18,753 bases of DNA from Halobacteriovorax sp. (GCA_002686115.1 NZAF01000161.1:1-18753); one strand, 5' to 3'. Counted from the stretch's first letter, positions 7,925 to 15,402 are shown. Notes: generated by a model from the letters alone, not told the origin. Numbers and translations are program-made.

Positions 7925-9196
7925 CTAGCTCCAAAGTCTCTTTTCAAGATCGGCAATAACTTTTTCATCGTGTGCATGACTCATAAAACCAACTTCATAA
8001 GCATTTGGTGACAGATATATTCCCTTATCTAAAAGTAATTCAAATAATGGGATAAAGTCTTCACCAATATTTCCAGGTATATTTCCAACAGACTTAATCT
8101 TATCACCAGGGACAATCCAAAATAATGAAGAGTGGTGAATAATATTATAATTAGAAAATTGACCGTCATTGTATTCTTTTAACCACTTCTTAAATACAGA
8201 AATAAGTTTCTCAGTATTCTTATGAAGAGTCTTATAACTTTCTTTAGTTAATTGCTTAAGTGTTTCAAGTCCACCAACCATTGCTAGAGGGTTCGCACTT
8301 AAGGTACCTGCTTGGTAAACATTTCCAATAGGTGCTAGGTGTTCCATGATATGAGTTTTTGCAGCAATGGCCCCGACTGGTAGTCCTCCGCCAATAACTT
8401 TTCCATAAGTCACAATGTCTGGAATAATTCCTGTATGACAGGCCATTCCACCAAAGGCAACTCTGAATCCAGAAATAACTTCATCAAAAATTAAAAGAGC
8501 ATCATTATCTTTCGTAATATCTCTTAATCCTTGTAAGAATTCTTTTTCTTGAACCAGAAGTCCATTATTAGCAGGTAGGGGCTCAACAATAATGGCAGCG
8601 ATCTCACCCTTATGTTCTTCAAAACATTTTTTTACACCCTCAAGATCTTCAAGCTCTAGGATGAGCGTATCCTTAGCTGTGCTCTCTGGTACACCTGCAG
8701 AAGAGGCCTCAGCTTCTCCTGCCAAACCTGAACCAGCTTTAATAAGCATCGAATCTACGTGTCCATGATAACAGCCATTAAATTTAATAATCTTATTATT
8801 TCCAGTAACACCTCTTGCCAGCCTAAGGGCCGTCATAACGGCTTCAGTTCCAGAGTTTACAAAACGAATCTGATCCACAAAACAAAGTCGATTTATAATA
8901 TGTTCAGCAAGTTCAACAGAGTAGGGCTCACATGCTCCATAACTCCATCCTCTTTTAAGTGCTTCTTGAAGTGAGCTTTCAACTTTTTCATTCTTATGGC
9001 CAAGAATTAAAGGTCCAAAACTCATGCAGAAGTCAATATAGTCTTTTCCATCAATATCTGTAATATAGGCGCCATTAGCGCTTTTAAAAAACCTTGGCGT
9101 TGACGTTAGGCCTTTAAAACTTCTAACTGGTGAATGAACACCTCCAGGTACAATGTTCTTTGATTTTTCAAATAATTCAGATTGGATATTACTCAT
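7925..9196 (-). CDS. hemL: Glutamate-1-semialdehyde 2,1-aminomutase HemL
   Basis: PLP-dependent cytoplasmic enzyme converting glutamate-1-semialdehyde to 5-aminolevulinate, the step after HemA. The 423-residue length matches the family. Class-III aminotransferase features are clear: VNSGTEAVMTALRLARG (113-129), a GCYHGHVD segment, DEVISGFR with D238 contacting the PLP ring, and TYGKVIGGGLPVGA with K266 as the PLP lysine. A SAGVPES segment typical of GSA aminomutase, rather than other aminotransferases, is present at about 166-172. The ATG at 9196 has AAGGA six bases upstream. It follows hemCD by 51 bases and precedes the kinase gene by 3 bases. The enzyme depends on labile glutamate-1-semialdehyde from HemA, encoded at 11296-12204. 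Confidence 0.96.
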   Translation of the reverse strand: MSNIQSELFEKSKNIVPGGVHSPVRSFKGLTSTPRFFKSANGAYITDIDGKDYIDFCMSFGPLILGHKNEKVESSLQEALKRGWSYGACEPYSVELAEHIINRLCFVDQIRFVNSGTEAVMTALRLARGVTGNNKIIKFNGCYHGHVDSMLIKAGSGLAGEAEASSAGVPESTAKDTLILELEDLEGVKKCFEEHKGEIAAIIVEPLPANNGLLVQEKEFLQGLRDITKDNDALLIFDEVISGFRVAFGGMACHTGIIPDIVTYGKVIGGGLPVGAIAAKTHIMEHLAPIGNVYQAGTLSANPLAMVGGLETLKQLTKESYKTLHKNTEKLISVFKKWLKEYNDGQFSNYNIIHHSSLFWIVPGDKIKSVGNIPGNIGEDFIPLFELLLDKGIYLSPNAYEVGFMSHAHDEKVIADLEKRLWS

Positions 9197-9247
9197 ATTT
9201 TTCCTTTTAAATTTTGCTCATCTTATAAAATCACACTCAGTCTTGTG

Positions 9248-10807
9248 TCACGAAAGTGTAGAAACCCACGCCAGTGCAGAATCAATGTCTAAGAAAGGCC
9301 TGACACTAATGCCTTCTTCTTTAAATAAATCAAGAGTTTTACCAATACCACACATATGAAACCTTTCTTTTATTTGTGGATACTTTGCTACATAGTCTTG
9401 GTAGCTTGAAAAACTTGACCAAAAGAAGAATTGATTACTTAAAAACCTCTCTTCTTGATCGGCATTCAACTCTAAAACTTCACGCTTATAAGACTCAACT
9501 AAATTAAAGTTAGTAGGGCTATCTTTATGAGAGAAAAGATTTATGGTTTTTGAATCACTAGACTTATTTTCTCTCATCACTTTTAACGCTAGAGAACTTC
9601 TTATGCTTTCAATTTCTTCTTCTCCACGAGAATCACTTGAGGCATTGACCCATAGTCCTTTTTTCGCGAGACTTTTCCAAGTCTTAACACCTGCAGTGTA
9701 GAGGCATGAGCCATTATCTTTAATCTCTTCTAATCCAAAATTTGTTGCAATAAACCTCTCTCCTGAAATATCTTGAGCCTTTAGTGGAGTCTTTTTAATA
9801 AGCTCACAACCAGAGATGGAGAGGCTAGGGTTTGATTCAATATATTTAGAAAGCCTATCATTTGGAAGACCTACAAAGACTGGAGCTTTCTTACTTGCAG
9901 ATTGGAAGCTACCTTCTATTTGAATATCGTTTACTTCTTTTTCATCAGTCTTTCCTGCATGGATATGAAGATAGTAGTCGCCAAACTTTTTTACATTAAT
10001 ACCAACGGCCAGATGACATCCTCCACCATATGATCTGAATGCTTGTCTCTCTCTAGATACTTCACTTATGGTAATTTTATCCTCAACCTTTTTTAACTTC
10101 TCTAAAAGCTCACCATTGTCGGATCTATTTTCAAGACACTCTATGGCAAGTGCTCCTTGACTAGCAGCCGATGGGAAAACTGATTGAGGAAGTACCATAA
10201 AGTTTAGATCTTTAAGAAGTGACTTAAGTGTCTCCATAGAACTTGCTGTTCTAGCAAGTCTCTCGACTCCTGCATGGGCTAAAATAATAGCGTCATACTC
10301 ATCACTTAAGAGCCTCTCTATTCTTGTATTAACATTTCCTCGAAGTATCTTTGTCTTCACTTCAATAGGCTGGTCAGTTGGTAAAAACTCACCAAGGTTC
10401 TTTTCAATATTTACAATTCTTCTTGGAGAACTTGTTCCAACGATAAAAGTTTTCTTCTCTTTGATCTTTGAGATCGTTTCATCTTTTATGAGAAGAATGT
10501 CAGATGCAAAAGATCTTTTTGTTATGGCCGCCAGATGAATTCCTTCAGGTCTTTCACTTCCAAGATCTTTGTAGGAATGTACAACCATATCAACATCACC
10601 TGTTAAAAGTGCTGCATCTAATTCTTTAGTAAAGAAATCTTTACCCTCAAGTTGCCACAGGGGTTTATCAACAATCTGATCCCCTTGTGTTTTGATCACC
10701 TTTAATGAAAATTCATCTCCAGTTATTCTTTCTAATTCATCTTTGATTTGTCCGCACTGAGTAAGCGCGAGAAGGGAACCTCGAGTTCCTATAATATACT
10801 TTGCCAC
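9248..10807 (-). CDS. hemCD: HemC-HemD fusion: porphobilinogen deaminase / uroporphyrinogen III synthase
   Basis: One 519-residue chain with two enzymes. Residues 1 to about 305 are porphobilinogen deaminase: GTRGSLLALTQ (7-17), GKDFFTKELD, HSYKDLGSERPEG with catalytic D81, TSSPRR (R129, R130), ILRGNVNTR, PSAASQGALAIE, and C264 in GGGCHLAVG as the dipyrromethane-cofactor cysteine. Residues from about 308 (APVFVGLPNDRL) to the end look like a short, divergent HemD. Supporting segments are YTAGVKTWKSLAKKGL, FFFWSSFSSYQDYV and CGIGKTLDLFKEEGI, matching HemD's mid and late G-x-x-T and F-x-S pieces. The start is GTG at 10807 with AGGAG six bases upstream. It turns four porphobilinogens into hydroxymethylbilane, then uroporphyrinogen III for HemE. 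HemC is certain; the HemD call is good but rests on weaker motifs. Confidence 0.9.
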   Translation of the reverse strand: MAKYIIGTRGSLLALTQCGQIKDELERITGDEFSLKVIKTQGDQIVDKPLWQLEGKDFFTKELDAALLTGDVDMVVHSYKDLGSERPEGIHLAAITKRSFASDILLIKDETISKIKEKKTFIVGTSSPRRIVNIEKNLGEFLPTDQPIEVKTKILRGNVNTRIERLLSDEYDAIILAHAGVERLARTASSMETLKSLLKDLNFMVLPQSVFPSAASQGALAIECLENRSDNGELLEKLKKVEDKITISEVSRERQAFRSYGGGCHLAVGINVKKFGDYYLHIHAGKTDEKEVNDIQIEGSFQSASKKAPVFVGLPNDRLSKYIESNPSLSISGCELIKKTPLKAQDISGERFIATNFGLEEIKDNGSCLYTAGVKTWKSLAKKGLWVNASSDSRGEEEIESIRSSLALKVMRENKSSDSKTINLFSHKDSPTNFNLVESYKREVLELNADQEERFLSNQFFFWSSFSSYQDYVAKYPQIKERFHMCGIGKTLDLFKEEGISVRPFLDIDSALAWVSTLS

Positions 10808-10940
10808 CTAAATCTCCTATGGTGTTTTAATCACATTTTTTGCTTCTTTTGTCCATTTTAACGCAATGAAAAGATACAGTTTCTGCCCCTTTTTTTGCAT
10901 CTAACTGCCTGCTAGAATATTCTTTAGAAAAGGAGAAATT

Positions 10941-11294
10941 ATGTCTTATGTGATATTAGTCGTTGATGATGATGAAGCAACAAGAGATGGGATGAAAGAG
11001 CTATTAGAGGCAAAATCTGAACATTGTCGTATTCATACAGCTAATGATCCTCTTGAGGCAATTAGTCTCTTTCATAAATATAAAGATTCTCTTACTCATG
11101 TTGTCGTTGATTACTTTATGCCAATTGATAATGGAATCGAATTCTGTAAAGTCGTTAAGGATAATAATTCTAAAATTCAAGTCATCTTATTTTCAGGAAA
11201 TAAAGATCTTGAAGAGAAAGTTTCTAAAGATGTTGTTGATAAATTCTTTGTGAAGCCAAATGGACGAGAAGTAGTAGAGTTTATTTTAAGTTAA
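10941..11294 (+). CDS. Stand-alone receiver-domain (CheY-like) protein
   Basis: A 117-residue single-domain response regulator with no output domain. The acidic pocket D9-D10-D11, phospho-acceptor D57 in VVVDYFMP, S85 in LFSGN and K105 in VKPNG are all in place, so phosphotransfer chemistry should be intact. AGGAG at 10931-10935 sits five bases before the ATG. A TAGAAT hexamer at 10913-10918 could be a -10 box, without a convincing -35. The gene is read opposite to the haem genes. It diverges from hemCD across a 133-base gap and meets hemA tail-to-tail with one base between the stop codons. Its partner kinase is not evident; the kinase at 7022-7921 is a possible donor, but position alone cannot show this. 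Confidence 0.92.
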   Translation: MSYVILVVDDDEATRDGMKELLEAKSEHCRIHTANDPLEAISLFHKYKDSLTHVVVDYFMPIDNGIEFCKVVKDNNSKIQVILFSGNKDLEEKVSKDVVDKFFVKPNGREVVEFILS

Positions 11295-11295
11295 T

Positions 11296-12204
11296 TTAAA
11301 ACTCTAATTCGGCCCATGTAATCGGGTAGCTATGTCTTAAATTTCGTCTTCTCTTATTTACTGCATCTTGAATGGCCAGTTGAGCTTTAGATATCTTTTG
11401 GCTCTTTTGTTCATCAAGTTGTTTTCCGTGATTAAAAATGTCATCTAATTTATAAACACCCTCACTTGAAGACATAGTGGTCTTTAAAATTGAAGGGGAG
11501 CCAAGATCAATAAAAAGCTGTTTTTCTGGATTAAAATTATTAAAAAATTCTTCATCAAAGAGAGTTCTCTTTGCACCAATTGTATTTATAATTGAATCAA
11601 AAGAGAGATACTTCTCTTTTTGTAGCCAATCGATAACGTGGATACTCGTGCCAGAGAATTCTTTTTTGATTTCATCTAGTTTTTCTTCGTTTCTTGCTGA
11701 AATATAGATATCAAATTTCTTTGATAGATTTCTAATTGCATCCTTTGCAAGCTTTCCAGAGCCTAAGATAAGAACTCTTTTTCCTTTAGAATTATCAAGT
11801 AAGATCTTTTTAGCGATACCAGTGTAACTTTGCTGCCCAATTTCTTTTAGAAATGAGCTTCTTATATCCTTGGCGTCTTTAAAAAGCTTCTCAAGAACTT
11901 TCATGATAACCTTACTTCGGTATTCGCCTTTTAGGTATTTAGAATAGGCCTGCTTAAATTGAGAGACAATCTCACTCTCACCTTTAAGTCTACTTTTAAG
12001 ACCACATATCGTTTCCAGTAGAAAGTGGTATGCAGCATCTCCCTCATAAATCTCATGCTCTACTTTTGGAAGCTTTTCTACAAAGGTTGTCAAAACAAGA
12101 GTTCTTTGACATGTTTCTAGAACAAATGCACCAGATGTGTTCACATCCTCGTGGATTTCTCCTTCGTAGCCTTTTAAATGTAGTAATTTGATTGAACCTA
12201 ACAT
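11296..12204 (-). CDS. hemA: Glutamyl-tRNA reductase HemA (short form lacking dimerization domain)
   Basis: NADPH-dependent reduction of glutamyl-tRNA(Glu) to glutamate-1-semialdehyde, the first step of C5-pathway haem synthesis. The catalytic cysteine is C32 in ETCQRT (usually STCNRTE near residue 50). GLKSRLKGESEIVSQFKQAY matches the GLDSLVLGExQIxGQVKxAY motif, and VLILGSGKLAK is the nucleotide-binding loop. YKLDDIFNHGKQL matches the start of the long linker helix. At 302 residues it is about 115 shorter than typical HemA. Some 18 residues are missing before the active site, and the C-terminal dimerization domain is absent. The start is firm: AGGAT lies upstream of the ATG, with an in-frame TAA 21 bases before it. 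It encodes the substrate supplier of HemL but lies apart from hemCD across the receiver gene. Confidence 0.85.
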   Translation of the reverse strand: MLGSIKLLHLKGYEGEIHEDVNTSGAFVLETCQRTLVLTTFVEKLPKVEHEIYEGDAAYHFLLETICGLKSRLKGESEIVSQFKQAYSKYLKGEYRSKVIMKVLEKLFKDAKDIRSSFLKEIGQQSYTGIAKKILLDNSKGKRVLILGSGKLAKDAIRNLSKKFDIYISARNEEKLDEIKKEFSGTSIHVIDWLQKEKYLSFDSIINTIGAKRTLFDEEFFNNFNPEKQLFIDLGSPSILKTTMSSSEGVYKLDDIFNHGKQLDEQKSQKISKAQLAIQDAVNKRRRNLRHSYPITWAELEF

Positions 12205-12222
12205 ATATATCCTGGTCCTATA

Positions 12223-12251
12223 TTAATAAATTTAAAGGCTTAAATTGTCAC
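12223..12251 (-). promoter_or_regulatory. Candidate hemA promoter
   Basis: On the minus strand GTGACA (complement of 12246-12251) is followed after 17 bases by TATTAA (complement of 12223-12228). This gives 5/6 and 4/6 matches to sigma-70 boxes, just upstream of the hemA ribosome site. The implied leader is only about a dozen bases, which is tight, so this is a candidate only. Confidence 0.35.
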
Positions 12252-12303
12252 AAAACTGTAGAAATATCTGAAAAATTTCTATGTTTTATGATTTTTTCCA
12301 ATA

Positions 12304-12333
12304 TTTACACTGTTACGTAATTGTTTGCATAAT
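12304..12333 (+). promoter_or_regulatory. Candidate sigma-70 promoter for the 12374-14354 gene pair
   Basis: TTTACA at 12304-12309 and CATAAT at 12328-12333 are each one base from consensus and are separated by 18 bases. Transcription would start near 12340, about 33 bases before the ATG at 12374. The 169-base region between hemA and this gene must hold both divergent promoters. Confidence 0.5.
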
Positions 12334-12373
12334 CAAACTTTTCAAAGTTTCTGGGCCGTGTTAAAAGTCCTTT

Positions 12374-12709
12374 ATGGAAAAGAATTTGGATTTATCTGCC
12401 ACAAAAGAGCAGAAGCCACTATATATACGTCTTAGAAACTGGTTACTTACACTCAAAGTCATCTCTTGGTGTTATTCTAAATTTCTAATTTTTGATAGAA
12501 AAGTTGATGGTGCAATAAGCTTCTTTGTTAAGCATTATGGAAAAACTAAGTTCATGATTGCCATGAGTAAGAAGGTCCAGGTTTTAGGTATTGAAAAAGT
12601 ATGGGATAAAGGTCCAAAAGCTTTTATTTATTTTTTTCTTTTCTATCTTATCCGAGATACAATTCTCTATATCATAATTCCAATCTTTATCGCGAAAGCG
12701 ACAACTTAA
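12374..12709 (+). CDS. Small single-TM membrane protein of unknown function
   Basis: I do not recognise this 111-residue protein. The first 80 residues are basic and amphipathic (LYIRLRNWLLTLKVISWCYSKFLIF, then FVKHYGKTKFMIAMSKKVQVLGIEKV) with no catalytic motif. One strong hydrophobic segment at about 82-107 (AFIYFFLFYLIRDTILYIIIPIFI) ends close to the C-terminus, so it looks like a tail-anchored protein with a cytoplasmic N-terminal part. The ATG at 12374 lacks a good Shine-Dalgarno; a promoter candidate lies at 12304-12333. Only 16 bases separate its stop from the transporter-like gene at 12726, so the two are probably co-transcribed and perhaps work together. That link is inferred from spacing alone. 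Confidence 0.65.
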   Translation: MEKNLDLSATKEQKPLYIRLRNWLLTLKVISWCYSKFLIFDRKVDGAISFFVKHYGKTKFMIAMSKKVQVLGIEKVWDKGPKAFIYFFLFYLIRDTILYIIIPIFIAKATT

Positions 12710-12725
12710 TTTTACCGGATAGGGG

Positions 12726-14354
12726 ATGGACGAACAAAGTTATTTAAGTGGCTTACTTCTTTTAACAGGTTTTGCAATTTTTTACTATGGTTCAAGAAGT
12801 TTTGCTGAAGGTATTCAGCTTCTAACGAGTAAAGTTATTAAAAGCTTTGTTCTTAATAAAAAAAATAATTACGCTATTATTGATTTTCTAAATGGAGCGA
12901 AACTTTCATTAATCAGCTTTTCACCCGCTATGTCTTCAATGGTAACTTTAGGCCTTTCTAATGCTAAGCTTTTAAAAGAAGGGAGATCTCTGAATATGTT
13001 TTCAGGAATTGTCTTTGGCTTTTTCTTAATGACGACAGTGATTGGCTATTATTGGTTAGAATTATCATATCTTTTAATGTCTCTAGGTTTTTTAATCAGA
13101 ACTTTTATCCCCGGAAATATCTTTAGAAATGCGGGGAAAGTATCGATGGGCCTAGGCCTCATTTATCTTGCCTTAACTTTCATGGAACGTTCATTTTCTG
13201 ATGTCTATGCAGAAAGTATTTTACAAAATTTTCTAACTCTCTCATTGAATGTCTCAACGATAACTTCAGTGTTTGTTTATCTATTAATTGGCCTTTGTCT
13301 TACTCTTATTTTTTTAAGAGCGAATCTGATCATTGCTTTTGCAGTTGCAATCTCACATTATACTTTCTTAATTGATATTCAACTATGTGCACTGGTAACA
13401 GGCAGTATTTTAGGGGTCTTTATTCTTTCTATGATGGCCTCAAAAAATGATGCTTCTCACCGCTCCCTTGCTGAAATAAAGACTATCATTGTCTCTCTTA
13501 TCTTAGGGGCAGGCCTTGCGATGAGTGGTCTGATTTACTTCTCTGATATTTTACAAGCAAATTATAAAGGAATCACTTTTATCCTCTTTTATATTTTTAA
13601 TTTCTCATTCTTTAGTTTCTTCATTCAGCTCATCTCACACAAGTTTTTACTTAATGTTTTTTATCGTCCGGATAAAGAAGAATATAGTTACGAGCAGTCC
13701 AGGCTTAAGTATTTAGGAGAAGGGAGGATGATGAATCCTTCAATGGCCTTTGTCATGGTAGAAATGGAGCTTGTGAAACTTTTTGATATTGTCGATCGTA
13801 TGTTTATGCGCTGTCGCGACTATGTTGACTCTGATGAAAAAAGGGCGAGGTCTCTAGCAAAGATTAAGGATTACGAGAGAATTATTGATAATATTCAGCA
13901 TGAAATTGATGTTTTTATAGAGAAGTCTATCTCTACAGGTATTGGAGAAGAAGACTCTAAAATCTCTATGAAATATTTAAAACTAGCTTCTTCGATGGAA
14001 AAGCTAGCAGACAGTCTTGATAAACTCGCTACGATTCTAACAAGGTTCTATGAAATGTGGGAATTAAGTGAAAGTGAAAAAGATAAGCTCTTACTTTTTT
14101 ATGAAGAAATCTATGAGTTGTACAAACACTCATACTATATCTTTATTGGTGAAAAAAATGAAGATGAGGACTTGGAGCCTACAATTGAACGTATGCTATC
14201 ACTCAAGAATACTTTATTTAATGCAAGAACAGAGTTTTCAAAAGCACATGAGAGTGAGCCTGATCTTATGAAGATTTATTATTCAGATATGATGATCGCT
14301 CTTGCAAGCATGCGTGGTCAGGCCAGAGATATCTACAAGCGCTGTCACTCATAA
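12726..14354 (+). CDS. Na+/phosphate-cotransporter-like protein with PhoU-like tail
   Basis: A 542-residue fusion-type protein. Residues about 1-310 are membrane-embedded with roughly eight hydrophobic segments, including FAIFYYGSRSFAEGIQLL near the N-terminus (like LFLxGMxxMSxGL of the NptA family) and a VSMGLGLIYLALTFM repeat. Residues about 330-542 are soluble and helical: NPSMAFVMVEMELVKLFDIVDRMF, then long amphipathic helices, as in the PhoU domain that ends bacterial Na/Pi cotransporters. The QSSSA substrate motif expected in each repeat is not recognisable; the equivalent segment reads GAKLSLISFSPAMSSMV. It may transport another ion, or be a regulatory relative. GGATAGGGG precedes the ATG at 12726. 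It is the second gene of a likely pair with 12374-12709. Confidence 0.7.
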   Translation: MDEQSYLSGLLLLTGFAIFYYGSRSFAEGIQLLTSKVIKSFVLNKKNNYAIIDFLNGAKLSLISFSPAMSSMVTLGLSNAKLLKEGRSLNMFSGIVFGFFLMTTVIGYYWLELSYLLMSLGFLIRTFIPGNIFRNAGKVSMGLGLIYLALTFMERSFSDVYAESILQNFLTLSLNVSTITSVFVYLLIGLCLTLIFLRANLIIAFAVAISHYTFLIDIQLCALVTGSILGVFILSMMASKNDASHRSLAEIKTIIVSLILGAGLAMSGLIYFSDILQANYKGITFILFYIFNFSFFSFFIQLISHKFLLNVFYRPDKEEYSYEQSRLKYLGEGRMMNPSMAFVMVEMELVKLFDIVDRMFMRCRDYVDSDEKRARSLAKIKDYERIIDNIQHEIDVFIEKSISTGIGEEDSKISMKYLKLASSMEKLADSLDKLATILTRFYEMWELSESEKDKLLLFYEEIYELYKHSYYIFIGEKNEDEDLEPTIERMLSLKNTLFNARTEFSKAHESEPDLMKIYYSDMMIALASMRGQARDIYKRCHS

Positions 14355-14382
14355 AAATGTTTGAGAGCAATACTAATTTTTT

Positions 14383-14405
14383 AAAACTGACATACTATAA
14401 TGGTG
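14383..14405 (+). repeat. Left terminal inverted repeat of the IS
   Basis: It begins AAAACTGA and ends TGGTG, and matches the reverse complement of 15377-15399 at 18 of 23 positions. Mismatches are four in a row in the middle (positions 9-12) and one at position 18. It contains an exact TATAAT at 14396-14401, which could serve as a -10 box, but no -35 match sits at normal spacing. Confidence 0.7.
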
Positions 14406-14490
14406 CTGTCTAACTTTTCAAATTTGATATTTTATATTGTTTTTTAAATCATTTAAAGTCTTTACCCGTCTTTTGATTTATTTTCCTCGA

Positions 14491-15387
14491 ATGATTTACC
14501 ACTGCCCAAAAAAATCCTGCGATTCAAGTACAAAACTAAAGACCGTTATAAAAGATGGAGTCTATCTTAGAAAGTGTGACTCTAGAAAAATTCAGCGATT
14601 TAAATGTAAGATATGTGGAAAGAGGTTTTCAAGATCAACTCATACTCTAGAATATAGGCAAAAGAAAAGGCGCATAAATTATATGCTCTATAAGCTAATC
14701 TGTTCTGGGAACTCAATGAGAAGATGCTCTAGGATTTTAGGGGTTAATTACAAAACAGTAGCTAGAAAAGTTGATTATCTCGCAGAAAAGTCTAGAAGAA
14801 GGCAAGAAAAGCTTCTAACAGAACTTCAAAAATCAAAAGTAGAGAGAATGCAGTTTGATGATCTCATCACACTTGAGCATACGAAGATGAAACCTCTATC
14901 TGTAAGCCTGGCAGTTGATAAGGACCGGCGAATAATCCTTGGCGCCGAGGTTTCAAGGATTCCCGCATTTGGGCATCTCGCAAAGAAATCTGTAAAAAAA
15001 TATGGATACAGAGAAAACCATCATGTACGTGGACTCAATAGACTCTTTTTTAAAATTCAAAAAACAATTTCAAAAGATGCATTAATAGAGTCAGATGAAC
15101 ATAAAACGTATTCAGCTCTTGTTAATCAGTACTTTCATACCAGTGAATACAAGAGGTACAAAGGAGGACGTGGATGTGTAGCTGGACAAGGGGAATTGAA
15201 AAGACAAGTTTATGATCCACTTTTTACCTTGAATCATACTTGTGCAATGATGAGAGATTCAATTAACCGACTGATTAGAAAAACATGGTGTACGACAAAA
15301 AAAGTATCGAGACTACAAAATCATATTGATATTTTCATTAGTTTTTATAATCACGATTATCTAAATATTGATTTAACACCAATATAG
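14491..15387 (+). CDS. IS1-like DDE transposase
   Basis: A 298-residue protein that would cut and join the element's ends. From the ATG at 14491 it begins MIYHCPKKSC. An N-terminal zinc ribbon (CPKKSC ... CKICGKRFS) is followed by a helix-turn-helix (SGNSMRRCSRILGVNYKTVARKV), the N-terminal layout of IS1-type transposases. The catalytic part shows FDDLITLEH (first Asp), ESDEHKTY (second Asp) and a distal GELKRQVYDPLFTLNHTCAMMRDSINRLIRKTW segment with the candidate Glu and the NRLIRKT motif of the IS1 group. IS1 itself needs a frameshift between two ORFs; this is one open frame and appears intact. A TTG at 14437 would add 18 residues, but neither start has a clear Shine-Dalgarno. The stop lies in the right inverted repeat. 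Family placement is by motif only. Confidence 0.78.
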   Translation: MIYHCPKKSCDSSTKLKTVIKDGVYLRKCDSRKIQRFKCKICGKRFSRSTHTLEYRQKKRRINYMLYKLICSGNSMRRCSRILGVNYKTVARKVDYLAEKSRRRQEKLLTELQKSKVERMQFDDLITLEHTKMKPLSVSLAVDKDRRIILGAEVSRIPAFGHLAKKSVKKYGYRENHHVRGLNRLFFKIQKTISKDALIESDEHKTYSALVNQYFHTSEYKRYKGGRGCVAGQGELKRQVYDPLFTLNHTCAMMRDSINRLIRKTWCTTKKVSRLQNHIDIFISFYNHDYLNIDLTPI

Positions 15388-15399
15388 AGGATCAGTTTT
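15377..15399 (-). repeat. Right terminal inverted repeat of the IS
   Basis: Reverse-complement partner of 14383-14405. It contains the last codons and the TAG stop of the transposase, and ends with TCAGTTTT at the outer tip. The stop codon of the neighbouring minus-strand membrane protein begins three bases beyond. Confidence 0.7.
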
Positions 15400-15402
15400 T
15401 AA

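Larger units (their letters stand above)
14383..15399 (+). mobile_element. IS1-like insertion element (about 1.0 kb) with terminal inverted repeats
   Basis: Two 23-base imperfect inverted repeats (14383-14405 and 15377-15399, 18 of 23 identical) bracket a single transposase gene. The matches are clustered: AAAACTGA at both outer tips, then CTATA and TGGTG at identical spacing, which is hard to explain by AT-richness alone. The transposase stop codon lies inside the right repeat. No clear target-site duplication is seen next to the outer tips, so the insertion is either old or the true tips differ by a few bases. The element separates the transporter-like gene from the polysaccharide genes. 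Confidence 0.7.

Noticed and set aside
12260..12280. AGAAAT/ATTTCT dyad upstream of hemA as a regulator operator
   Set aside because: Only six base pairs, fully A/T-rich apart from one G-C pair, and not repeated upstream of hemCD; indistinguishable from chance here.
14371..14382. Target-site duplication next to the insertion element
   Set aside because: The left flank (run of T after AA) and the right flank (TAATTAAT) do not match over any convincing length; shared letters are only A/T.
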